Positions 1 through 11,000 of a stretch of DNA of 64,000 nucleotides are shown here, in pieces. Position numbers and translations under genes: made by a program. Origin of the DNA: Tribonema minus. Taxonomy: Eukaryota; Sar; Xanthophyceae; Tribonematales; Tribonemataceae. The first letter of the stretch is position 1. Each line of letters opens with the position of its first letter. Under the pieces are notes generated by a model. It was not told the origin of the DNA. It made no database searches and was given only the letters and a program-made list of their open reading frames with translations. Location of the stretch: contig JAFCMP010000113.1 in the NCBI GenBank assembly GCA_017506865.1, positions 558,001-622,000 on the forward strand, read 5' to 3'.

Positions 1-3000
1 GCCGCCTCCTCCGCACGGCGCCGCTCCCGCACCTTGGCCCTGTAGTCATCCATTTCGTTGACGATCGGCGGCTCCTGCTCCTGCGGCTGTGCTTGTGCGT
101 CGTGTTCCAGCGTACTGGCTACGCTGTCTGCATTTGCGTGTGCGCTAGGTTGAGCATCAGCACGCGCGGGCTCTTCAGGAGTGTGCTCTGTGGAGTGCGG
201 CTCGGCGTCCGCTGCTGCCGATGTCGCTGCCGCTGCGAGTTCAACAGAACGCATGAAAGGTTGTGCAACATCACCGTAGAGCTGCCGCTCCCCCGCAGCC
301 GCGGATGATTCAGCACCAGCGGAGGATGTTGGTGATCCCGCAGCGTCTGGCGATGCAGCGGTCATGAAGGTGCCGCCTATTTCCGGCAGCCATGCATCAC
401 CGCTGACCGACGCTGCCCTCGCAGTCACCGCCGCTGGCATCGCGTCCCCATCGCCTTTGCCAGCATCAGCACCGTCATACACCGCAGTGCTCGGCAACGG
501 CACAGCGTCCTCTGCGCGAGGCGCCGCAGCCGCAGCGGCAGCGCCCGCGGCAGCAGCGTCGGCGGCAGCAGCGTCGGCGCCATCCGCAGCATCAGAGTAC
601 AGCGCGCGCGCGGAACTGCGGCGCTGCTCGGGCGACGGCGTCCAGCCGCCGGCAGCGAACACGCGCTCATCCGGCAGCGGCAGGCTGGGCGCGCGCGCGG
701 ACTCCGGCGTGCGGAGCGCTGCTGCCGGCTGCGTCGCCACAGGCAACCACAACGCCGTGGCGTGCAAAGCTGCTGCGCTCGCAGCTGATTCAGCTCGGCG
801 GTCACGTGACGCTGCCGGTGCGGGTTCTGCCGCTGCCGCTGGCTCCGCTGCTGCTTCCGCCAGGCGAGCGACACGGCCACGTTCTGCTGCCGCCGCCTCC
901 GCTGCCGCGGCCGCTTCGCGTTGCAGGCGCAAGCTCCTCTCTTCTTGCACTTTTGCTGCTGCCGCAACCTCAGATGCTGCTGCTGTAGCTGCAGCTTCGT
1001 GCCGCAGGCGCATGCTCCTCTCCTCCTCCAGTTCCGCGGCAAGCCTGGCGGCGCGCTCGGCGCGCAGTTGAAGTTCCAGCTGCGCGGCGCGCTGCTCTTC
1101 GTGCTCTGCAACTTTGCGGCGATCCATGTCGTCTCTGCGCAGCATGTGAGCGTGCACACATGACAGAAGAGCGTCAAACATCTGTGAGGCAACTGCTTGC
1201 TTCATCTGCGTTGCCATCTGGGCGGAGTCAATCGCGTCACTCTACATGCATCCTTGGCAATGTGAGCGCAGTGCGTTTTACAAACTTCATGGAGCATGCG
1301 CAGCAATGCCAGCAGTTTCATATGCCATCATGAGGGCGCACGCCGAAGCTACGCACTGCTAGGCTGGCCGGGGTGACCATCACCAGGCACACCTTGCAAG
1401 GCGCCATCCTGTGCGTACTTCAACAAGGTGTACATGGCCCACCCCACACAGCGAAACGTCATCCACAATCATCGGCGCCGCACCTGAGCCGCCGCTCGCG
1501 GTCCGCGCGCTCCGCGTCCTCGCGCAGCTGCCGCCGCGCCGCCTCCACCTTGTCGCGCTCGCGCTGCCACCGCGCCGCCTCCTCCGCCTCGCGGCGCCAC
1601 CGCTCCTGCTCACGCGCCGCTGCCTCGCGCGCCGCGCGCGCCTGGTCCTCCTCCAGCGCCGCGCGCTGCGCCGCCAGCTGCGCGGCCGCCGCCGCCGCCG
1701 CCGCTGCTGCCGCGGCCTCCGAGGCGGCGGCTTCCTCGGCGGCGGCGGCGCTGCGCTGCTGCTGCTGCTTGCGCCGCCGGCTGCTGTCGGCACGCCGCCG
1801 GCGGTCGGTGCCGCTGCTGTCTGGTGATGCCGAGCCGCTGCCGCTGCTGCTGCGGTGCCTGCGGCGCGGGCGATGCCTCCTGCCACCGTCGCTGCCGACG
1901 CCACCTTCCGGCTGCATCCACCAGGGGGGTGCGCCCGCCCCGCCCAGCAGCAGCGCCGCCGCCGCTGCGGGGGCTATGGCAGGCGGCGGCGGCGGCGGTG
2001 GCGATGACGCTTCGACTGCCGATATGGCGTCTCTGCTGCGGCGGAGCAGCGCTTGCAGCGCGTGCAGCTGGGCCTCCAGCGCAGCGCGCGCCGCCGCCTC
2101 CGCCTCACAGCGATGCTCAGCGTCCAGTGCGCGCCTGCAGCGGCAGCGCAGAGGCGCCGCACGCGTCAGCGGCAGCGGCTAGATGCCACGAGAGACCGCC
2201 TACGGGCAGAGCCTCGCACGTGTGCCCATCGCTTGCATGTGTGCCCATCGCTCATGCGGGTTTGAACTCACCATGTGGTATCGTGTGCAAAAGAATTTAT
2301 CGCTGCATCAAGACAGCACCGCATGAAAGGACGACGCACACCGAATTCCTGTACGCCGAAGGCACCACTCGCGTTGTGCTCCTTGCAATACGGCGTCCGC
2401 ACGCGACCAATGGCGGAACGCATTGCAGTTCAAGTTGAAGCGCAATGCTGCTGCTCGTTGCGCACCTGGCGGCAGCGTCGGCCTCGCTGTGCGCCTCCTC
2501 GGCGTCCGCGAGCGCCTCCCTCTCGGCGGCGCGCAGCGCGTCCGTCTCCGCAGCAGCCGCCGCCGCCGCTGCCTCCGCCGCCCTCTGCGCGGCCTTCAGG
2601 CGCCGCCTGAGGTCGTCCGCGGCGCTCTCGAGCGCGCGCACTTTGCCCTCGAGCTCCTGCAGCGGGGTCGGTGGGGACGGCGGCGCTGACGCAGTTGAGC
2701 ACTGCCACACCGTGCGGGATTCTGTAGTGAAAACCTAGTGAGCTCTGACCAATGTTAGCCGTGAGTGTGCAATGCTTGATGAAGACGGCCCTAAGGTTCT
2801 CGCGGTCCTTTCAGGAGGCTGTAGTCGTGAGCGGTCAACGGTATGTACCCGCGGTCACTGTTGCATAGCACGCCACCATGGCGCCCATGCAGCCACCAGA
2901 CAATTGGCATGTAGCATTGATACCACATATGTACTTGTTGCTCCGTTGTGTGACCAGAATCATGAAGGTGTATGCATATAGCTGCACATGGAAGACGACC

Positions 3001-6000
3001 AGAGCTGGTCAGCGAGTCTCACTGGCGCATCGCACGTTTCCACTGGCGCGCGTGCTGCAACTAGGACATCGCTACATGGCAAGGAGAGTCACAGCTTCTG
3101 CACATGCAACTTCAACTCAAAGCTCACCTGCCGCGCGGCCGTGACGAGCGGTTTGCCGCCCGCGGCCACGGCCACCTCGCGCCCTGTCTCGTAGGCACAC
3201 TGCAACTTCATTGATGCATCGCACGTCCTGGCGTGCGTGCTTCAACCATGACATGGCTAAACAGCACCAGTTGCTGCGCATTCAACTTCAAATCAGTTCT
3301 CACCTGCCGCGCGGCTGCGACGAGCGGCTTGCCGCCCGCAGGCACGGCCACCTTGCGCCCCGTCTCGTAGGCACACTGCAAGTTCAGTGGTGCATCGCAC
3401 GTCCGCACTGGCGCGTGTGCTTCAACCGTGACATGGCTCCATAGCACCAGTTGCTGCCGCACTCACAACTTCACAAACCAACTCTCACCTGCCGCGCGGC
3501 CGCGACGAGTGGCTTGCCGCCCGCGGCCACGGCCACCTCGCGCCCCGTCTCGTACGCCTCGCGGTACACGGCGAGCTCCTCCGTGGCACGCCTCAGCTGC
3601 GTCTGGCACTCGCCCAGCTGCCGGTCGCGCGCCATGAGGTCCGCGCGCAGCCGCTGCTCCGACTTGAGCAGCTCCGCGTGCTCGACGATCTGCGGCGCGG
3701 GGGGGCGTGCGCACGCAGGGGGGGGCGGTGAGCGTGGAGCATCGATCAGCGCGGAGGCGGCGCAAAGCGAATCGTGACTGAGACTTAAAGGGGGGCCGCT
3801 GTCACATGGAGCTGTGAAGCGCATCGGCACAAGTTGATGTACACTCCAAGTTAAAGTACCACTTCACCAGGAGTATAACGATGCACGCACATTACTGAAG
3901 TGCGACATGCTCGCGGGCACATCTAGTCCCGGCACCCCTTGGGCTCGCCGCGAGCGCCCGCGTCAGCACCTCACTACGTGGCGCCCCACCTCTCCTCTGT
4001 TCGCATGATGCTCAATGTGCTGTGTACATGGACTTGGTATCATCCCACAGCGCGCCCGTGAGACGCACGGCGTTTGTGATGCGCAGAAGTCAGCATGTAC
4101 CCCTTCACACAAGTGGCCATATGTGCGCACGCGCGCGGGGGGGGCGCACCTGGTCCTGGCACGCCTTGCGCTCGCCGCGCAGCGCCGCGAGCTCCGCCTC
4201 CACAACGCCGCGCTCGCGCGACAGCGCGTCCTCCTGCGCCGCCACTGCGCGCCGCGCCTCCGCGCGCAGCCTGTCTGCCTGCGCGTCGGCGGCGCGATCC
4301 GCCTCGCGCTCGCGTCGTGCGACCTCCACCGCGCGCGCCTCCACCGCTGCCGCCGCGTCGCGCACGCGCAGCTGCTCCAGCTGCGCGCCGCGCTTCGCGA
4401 GGTCCGCGGCGCGGCGCGCCTCCTGCGGCGGCGGCGGCAGGGCGGCGGCGCGTGCGCACGCGCGGGTGAGAGTGTGCGCTGTCGTCGGAGTGTGCTGCTT
4501 GCACGCGCGGCTGCACCAGGCAGCATGGTGTCCTGTGGTGTGACGCACGCTTACTCGCCGCAGGGCAGGTGATGCTGCGATAGCCGCTGACTGCGTGCGC
4601 GCGACGCATGCTCCAGAACGAGACCATTCCTCTAGAAATAGGTGCTGTAGAGGAAGATGTGTCTTTTGTGTAATCAGTACGTATGCAGCACAATGTGCAT
4701 GTACATGCAGTGTCGCCAGCCCCAGCGCATGCCCCATTGACACCTCATCAAACGGGCGCCTGCCTTACATTACAGTTCATCATGATGGCGGCGTTCGTGC
4801 AAAGCGCGAGCCGGACGTGGGAAGAAGGAGCTCAGAACCGTGAGTGTAATCATGCGCCGCTGCCCGCTTTTTTCTGTATGGCTGCCGATGTGGAGGCTGC
4901 CTCGTAAACTATACAGCGGCGCAGTCAGATATGATCAAGTTTTGGCATCATAGCTCCTTCGTTTAATCTACGCAAAGCAGTGCTTCAAGGGGTAGAATGC
5001 CAAGCGCCGTGGTACGGCTCACTCTGCGGTGCGTCAATACAGATCGCAGGCAACGCGCCACAGCCATCCTGGCAGACAAAGTGGCCAGTCCGCTGTCAGT
5101 GCAGGTGCGCAGCGAATCCGCCACCCCCTGCCTCCTCCCACTCCACAGAGGCGCAAATGACCACCAGAGATGACGAGACAACAGCCGGCGCACCATACGC
5201 TCTATGCAAGCCACTTGCGCAACGGCAGCAGCAGCAGCAGCGCTCACCTGCTCGCGCGCGCGCAGCGCGTCCATCTCCCCCAGCAGGCGCTGCCGCGACG
5301 CGTACTCCGCCTCCTCCACGGCGCGCAGCCGCTCCGCGAGGCGCGCCTCCGCCGCGCGCGCCGCCGCGTGCGCCTCCGCCAGCCGCGCCGCGTAGTCCGC
5401 GGCGGCCTCGCGCCGCGCGTCCTCGGCGTCGCGCCGCCGCGCCGCCGCCGCCTCCACGCGCGCCGCCGCGAGCTCGCCGCCGCGCAGGCGCTCGACGGCG
5501 GTGCGCACCTCGCGCTCCGCGCGCGCCGCGCACTCGCGCTGGAAGGCGAGCATGCGCTCCTCGGCGCCGCGCGCGGGGGCGTCGCGCTCGGCGGCGGCGC
5601 GGCGCAGCCACGCGCCCTCCGCGGCGCGCAGCTGCGCGTGCAGGTCCTCGCGGAGGCTGGGGCCGGCCGTGTCGGTCTGGCAGCCCGAGTCGTGGCGCGC
5701 TTTCGTGGACCACGCCGCGAGTTCGGCCACCATCGCCGCCAGGAGGGTGTTGGAGTGGAGCCACGGCTGCTGGTTTTCGTCGGCGGCGCCGTGGGCATCA
5801 TCGGCGCGGCGCAGAATGCTGCAGGCCAGGGTGCTGTCGGGAGGGATGAGTAGCCCCTGCAGGATATCGGGTCGCGAGGCGATGTTGCTGGTGCTGGCGG
5901 CCGTGGCCTTGCCATCGGGCGCCAGGCCGCTCTCGGGCAGGAACACTGCGAGGCTCTGCAGCAGGCCCTGCGCTCTCAGGAAGTCTGCCACCAGGTTGCG

Positions 6001-6240
6001 CAGCTGGCGCTGGGTGAGCGGCAGCTCGCTGATCTGCCTGTTTGCCACCAGCGCCTTCATGGCGGGTGGCCCATGGTGGTGCTGCACCAACTCCGCCACG
6101 AACTGCCTGCGCAGCCTTGCGGTGATATCCGCCAGCACTCCCGTCTCCCTGAAGCTGGTGCGGAGCCTGTCCCGCAGCTCGTGCAAAGAGAGCTCATCCT
6201 CCCCCTCCCCCTCCGCGTGCTGCTGGAGCAGCTCCTGCAT
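1..6240 (-). CDS. OFD1-like LisH/coiled-coil centriolar protein (3' end beyond window)
   Basis: Six exons read on the minus strand: 6240-5248, 4422-4150, 3689-3489, 2656-2466, 2134-1484 and 1134 to the window edge. All junctions are GT-AG and the phases agree (0,0,0,2,2), giving about 1147 codons with no stop. The ATG at 6240 is the first in frame before a LisH motif (about residues 10-50, around DELSLHELRDRLRTSFRETG), which resembles the N-terminus of OFD1/FOP centriolar proteins. Long Ala/Arg/Glu-rich coiled coils follow through every later exon, then an Ala-rich disordered stretch and a charged segment (MDDYRAKVRERRR) at the window edge. The family anchors distal centrioles and basal bodies, which implies a flagellated stage. 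LisH plus coiled coil is clear; OFD1 itself, rather than another LisH protein, is inference. An additional upstream exon is possible. Confidence 0.72.
3128..3199 (-). repeat. Duplicated exon tail forming a candidate 72-nt mini-exon (copy 3)
   Basis: Third copy of the exon 3 tail of the OFD1-like gene, 176 bp from copy 2, with the same TTGCAG start and GTGAG end. It is also 72 nt, stop-free and phase 0. The flanking intron sequence is repeated as well, so the unit (about 176-187 bp) carries both exon and intron bases. Confidence 0.75.
3304..3375 (-). repeat. Duplicated exon tail forming a candidate 72-nt mini-exon (copy 2)
   Basis: This lies inside the intron after exon 3 of the OFD1-like gene. 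It repeats the last ~23 codons of that exon (YETGR..VAV.AGGKPLVAAARQ), is preceded by an acceptor-like TTGCAG and followed by GTGAG. It is 24 codons long, stop-free and phase 0 at both ends, so inclusion would keep the frame. It has diverged from the parental edge (for example GRK for GRE). Confidence 0.75.
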
Positions 6241-8098
6241 TGCGTCACTGCGACGACCTTCGTGAGCAATCAAAGCATAGCGCAGCACCCTACCGTGCCG
6301 GTCCTGCTCGCTCGCGGCCGCGTCTAAATAGCCAACGGTAGTGGTACCTGTCGGCTGGATGCGCCTTTCTTTTTGGCGCCTTTCCAATTTGATGCATATG
6401 CTAGATCTCGCGACACAGGCAGATAGGCTGGCGGCTGGGGCTTGGGGGAGAGCCTAGAGAACTGGCGAATTTCCTCTGGGGTCGCCGCCGTCTGCGGCCG
6501 CCGCGTGCCTCGGCACGATGGAATAAGCCGGATCACTCTTAAAACCGGCCTTGCAGTCACCGTCATGCGGCGCCACGGTGTGCAGTAGAGCAGGAAGCAG
6601 CTCGCGAGCAGGCTAAGCGAGGTTGGTGGCACAGCGATCGTCTAGACTGGCCCTGCACCTGCACTTCGAAGACAGGAAAGCACGGTACCTGTGACCGACC
6701 TCCGCGTGCAGGCGCGCCCAGGATTGCCATGGCTACTCTGCTGCAGTGCATGCGGAGGACGGAGCTCGGAGCTGGAGCGCGTTTGTTCAAAGCAGCAGCG
6801 CCAGCTCAGGACGGTGCTGAAGGTTGGCGCGCGCTTACGGATTGTTGGGTGAGCCACTGGCATGGCAGAAGCCGCAGCAGCAATATCAGCAGCGTCGGGA
6901 GCAGCATCAGCAGCACCGACAGCACCACCAACAGCAGCAGCAGCACCAGCATCAGCACAGCCATACCTTCGTACAGAGGCAGTGTTCTGGGGCCTGATGG
7001 CGCTCAGCATTGCTACGTCCACTCCTCGGGAGTATTGCTCACATGCAGACGACGGAGCTTGTGGCTGGATCAAGGTCGTGGGATCGACGTCAGCAGCTGC
7101 AGCAGCGCTGGCACCTCAGGATGGACCTATGAAGTTGAGCGCGCTTGGAGTGTCGGCAGCGGCATGCAGAGCACTATCCTGTTGGCGCCCAGGATTGCTA
7201 CATCCACTCCCCTGGAGTGTTGACCAGATGTGGAGGACAGAGCAAGGGGGCGGTGCGCGCTTGTGGGTGCTAGCAACAGCAGCGCTCAGAGCGGCGCTAC
7301 GGATTGGAGCGCGCTTGTGGACTCGTTGGCAGCAGCGGCAGCAGCAGCAGCAGGACCTGCATTCGTTGCGCACCTGCATGCAGAGGCACTGTCTTGGGAC
7401 CTATAGCTTAATGGCGCCCATGATTGCTACAATCACTCCTTTGGAGTGTTGCCCGTATCAGGATGCAAGGGGGGGCTGGAGCACCTCAAGCCTGCGCGCT
7501 TGCTAGCAGCAGCAGCAGCAGCAGCTGTTGCCGGACCTAACTGTGTCGGCGCCATATTATGGGGCTTGCTGCAACCACAATGGCGATGAAGTGTCGCCCG
7601 CGAACTGAGGGCGGACATGTGTGCTGGAGCTTGATTACAGTGCAGCAGTTGCTGGGACTTCCGCAACTGCAGGGGGAGGGTATTGCAGTCGTCGTAGTGG
7701 TAGCTGTAGTTGCCAGTGGGTGGGAATGGGATGCGCTTAGGCACACCCTGTGTGCTCTGGGAGCCGTCGCTAATGATATTGTGTCTATATTGCATATGCT
7801 CTGCATGATACAGTTTTTTATGTACGCCCCTCAAAGTCAAGAGCTGAACAGATAGAATGAAACATGTAACACAGCGCGTTGCTCAGCCGCACACAATCCC
7901 GGGTTGGGTCTGGGTCTGGGCTTGCGACCCAGGACTCCGCTTTCGCTGTTTTGTGAAGGTGTGTTGCAGTGGCTGCTTGTGAGGCGAGCGCCAGCAGTGG
8001 GGGTGGCGAGAGGCTGGAGAAAGCTGCAGCAGCTTTTCCGGCTCGAACTGCCATGAGCCGCTGCTTGTGACTCAGAGAGCATGCCGTAAACATCAAAC
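6241..8098. other. Intergenic region between divergent genes, with degenerate repeats
   Basis: This interval separates the divergent OFD1-like and bromodomain genes and probably holds both promoters and 5' UTRs. I see no convincing exon. From about 6700 to 7510 a degenerate unit recurs, with a core like GGCGCCCAGGATTGCTACA followed by TCCACTCC..GGAGT near 6717, 7000, 7190 and 7424, mixed with CAG/GCA trinucleotide tracts. Open frames here are Ala/Gln low-complexity and do not match a family I know. Confidence 0.5.
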
Positions 8099-11000
8099 AT
8101 GTCACGTCGAGGCAGAGACGATTACAGCGACAGCAGAACCAGGGATCGAGACAGGGATCGGGACAGAGACCATGACAGGGGCAGGGCTAGAGACTGGGAC
8201 AGGGACGAAAGGGAGCGGGATCACAACTACGAATCCCGCAAGAGGCAGAGGGATAGCAGCAGGGACAAGCGTAGATCCCTCAGTGCTGCCTCTTCTGTAA
8301 TTCCCAGAAAGGCCCAGTACTCACGGCATGATGAATCGGACAGAAATGGCCGCAGCAGTACTGGCGGACGCGATGATGGACGTGACACTCGCGACGTCAG
8401 GGGTGCTGGTGGCGCTGGAGGTGGCTCAGGCTCCCGGGGCATCAGGGTTGACGACCGCCGCGGATCTAGAGCTGACGACCGGCGACCCAGCTCTCCTAGA
8501 GCAGGCAGCCGGCGCGAGCAAGCGTACAGGGACTCGCGGCGCTCGGACTCACGCGAGCCGCGCCCAGCCCCGCCCATGAGGTCCGCCTCAAGGCGCTCCC
8601 GCTCTGGCAGCGGCGGCGACGGCAGCAGGCGCGGCGGCAGCAGGCGCCGCGGCAACGGCTCGCGCACCCCCGAGCGCGCCCGCAGCCCCGCCCGCGCCCG
8701 CACCCCTGACCGCGCCCGCAGTGCAGAGCGGCGGCGCTCCCCGTCGCGCTCGCGGCCGCGCACGCCGCCGGAGCGGGAGCGGCGGCGCGCGCCGGCGGCG
8801 GTCGAGCGCAGCCGCAGGCGGTCGCCGCCGCCGCCCGTGCGCAGACGGACCCGGTCGCCGAGCCGCAAGCGCTCGCCCAGCCATAAGCGCTCGCCCAGCC
8901 GCAAGCGCTCGCCGAGCCGCAAGCGGTCACCATCTCTCGAGCGCGCGCGCGCGTCGCTCGAGCGCGCGCGCCGGCGGTCACGCACGCCGGGCAGCGTCGC
9001 TCCACGCTCGCCGTCGCCCAGCCGCAGGCGCCGCCGGTCGCGCACGCCGGACAGCGGCGCTCCGCAGAAGCGCGCGCGGCGGTCGTCCAGCAGTCTGAGC
9101 TCGCGCAGCAGCGCGGCGCGCAGCCGCGGCCGCAGCCCCAGCCGCAGCGCCCCCGGCGGCGCTCGGCGGCAAGTTGCCGGCAGCAGCGGCGGTGGCGGCG
9201 GCCGCAAGGGCAGCAGGAGAGGCTCGGACGCGCAGCGCAACGGCAGCAGAGACGGCCACAGCAGCGGTGACGACCGGCGCAGCGCCAGCAGCAGGGGTGG
9301 CAGCATGCGGAGGGGTCAGAATGGGGGGGCAGGCAGGGGTAAGGACCAGACCTCGCCGCGCGCGCAGCAGAGCGGCGAGGCAGAAAGAGGCAGGGACAAG
9401 CATGAGCGTGCAGACAGGGACAGCAGCCCGGATCGGGGGCGTGCAGTCAGAGACAGCAGCCGGGATCGGGGGGCAGATAAGGACGCGGACGGTGCCCGTG
9501 GCAGGAGTAGCGAGAAAGGGCGAGGTGCGGGGGATGACAGCAGGCGCCGCACGGCTGTATCAAGCAGACCGGGGATGAGTCGCTCGCCATCCGTCTCACC
9601 GGACCGCCGGGACGAAACGCCGTCGCGGCAGGAGGCGGAGCCCTCGCGGAAGGAGTTGCAGCGGAAGGAGCCGCGGCGCACGCGGCAGGAGCCAGAGCAC
9701 TCGCGAAAGGAGCCAGAGCACTTGCGAAGGGAGTCAGACCATTCGCGGGACAAGCTGGAGCACTCGCGGCAGGAGCAGGGGCACTCGCGGCAAGAGCCAG
9801 AGCACTCGCGGAGGGAGCCAGAGCACCGGCGGAAGGAGTCGGACGTCTCGCGGAAAGAGCCGGAGCTCTTGCGGAAGGATTCGGACCTCTCGCGGAAAGA
9901 GCCGGAGCACCGGCGGAAGGAGTCGCGGAGGGAGTCGGGCGCCTCGCGGAAAGAGCCGGAACACTTGCGGACGGAGCCTGAGCACTCAACGAAGGAGCCA
10001 GAGCACTTGCGGAAGGAGGAGCGCTCACGCATGGAGCCTGAGCGCTCACGGAAGGAGCCTGAGCTCTCGCAGAAGGAGGCGCAGCCTGCCAGCAGCGGCG
10101 AGCAGGGCGCGGAGAGCGCAGGCGACGGCCTGACGAGCACGGACCTCGCTGCAGATCTGGCATCCTTTGTGAAGAAGCGGCTGCAGGCGCCTGACACGCC
10201 GGCGGCTGCCGCGGTCAGTCCGCCCACGCCTGCGGCGAAGTCATCCGCAGGCAAGAGCGTGCGCGGCGCGAGCGGCGGCAGCAGCGGCGGCGTGCTGACG
10301 GCGCCAGCAGCGCCAGATGCTGCCGCCGCGGCACCTGCGGCAGAGCGGCCTGCGGCCGCAGCTGAGCCGGTGCCAGCTGCAGCCGCTGCGAGTGCAATGC
10401 CCGCTGCTGCGAAGCGCGGCCGGCCGTCGAGCGCAGACGCCAAGGAGTCGCCGGTATCGCCAGCGGGCAGCGCTGCGTCGCAGTCCATCGCCATGGACAC
10501 CTTTGTTGACACGACAGAGGTCGACATGGAGATAGACAGCCCCGGCCACGCGCCGCTGCCGCCGCCGCCGACTGCCATGGCGCCGATGCCGCCGCAGCCG
10601 CCGCCGCTGCTGCCGTTGGCCGTGGCCGCAGCGCACCACCTCTCACCGCCGCCGCTACCGCCGTTGCCCCTGGCGCCTATGCCAGGGGGGGCGCTGGTGC
10701 CCAGCATTGGCATCAGGCCCGGCGCGCATGCTCCTGAGCGGCTGGGGTTCCCGCCGCTCAGCAGCATCGCGCCGCCGCCGCTGCCGCCGCCGCTGCCGCT
10801 GCCGCCCGCTGCGGCCAAACTGAGTCCAATGGCAGCAGCGGTGCCGCCAGTGGCCGCACAGGCGCTCGCGACATTCGCGCGCGGCGCCGCGCCCGCACCG
10901 GTCGCCCCGCCCCCCTCAGCCGCTGCCTCGTTCGCACGCGGTCCGGCGGCGCTCAAGCCACCCACGCCGTCCTCAGAGACCAGCACCGCCGCAGCGCGCG

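Noticed and set aside
364..1071. Plus-strand Ala/Ser-rich open frame
   Set aside because: It is the antisense shadow of the last visible exon of the OFD1-like gene, whose minus-strand frame is open to the window edge and coiled-coil in character.
6862..7506. Plus-strand ATG frame rich in Ala
   Set aside because: It falls in the degenerate repeat array and has low-complexity composition with no domain or splice support.
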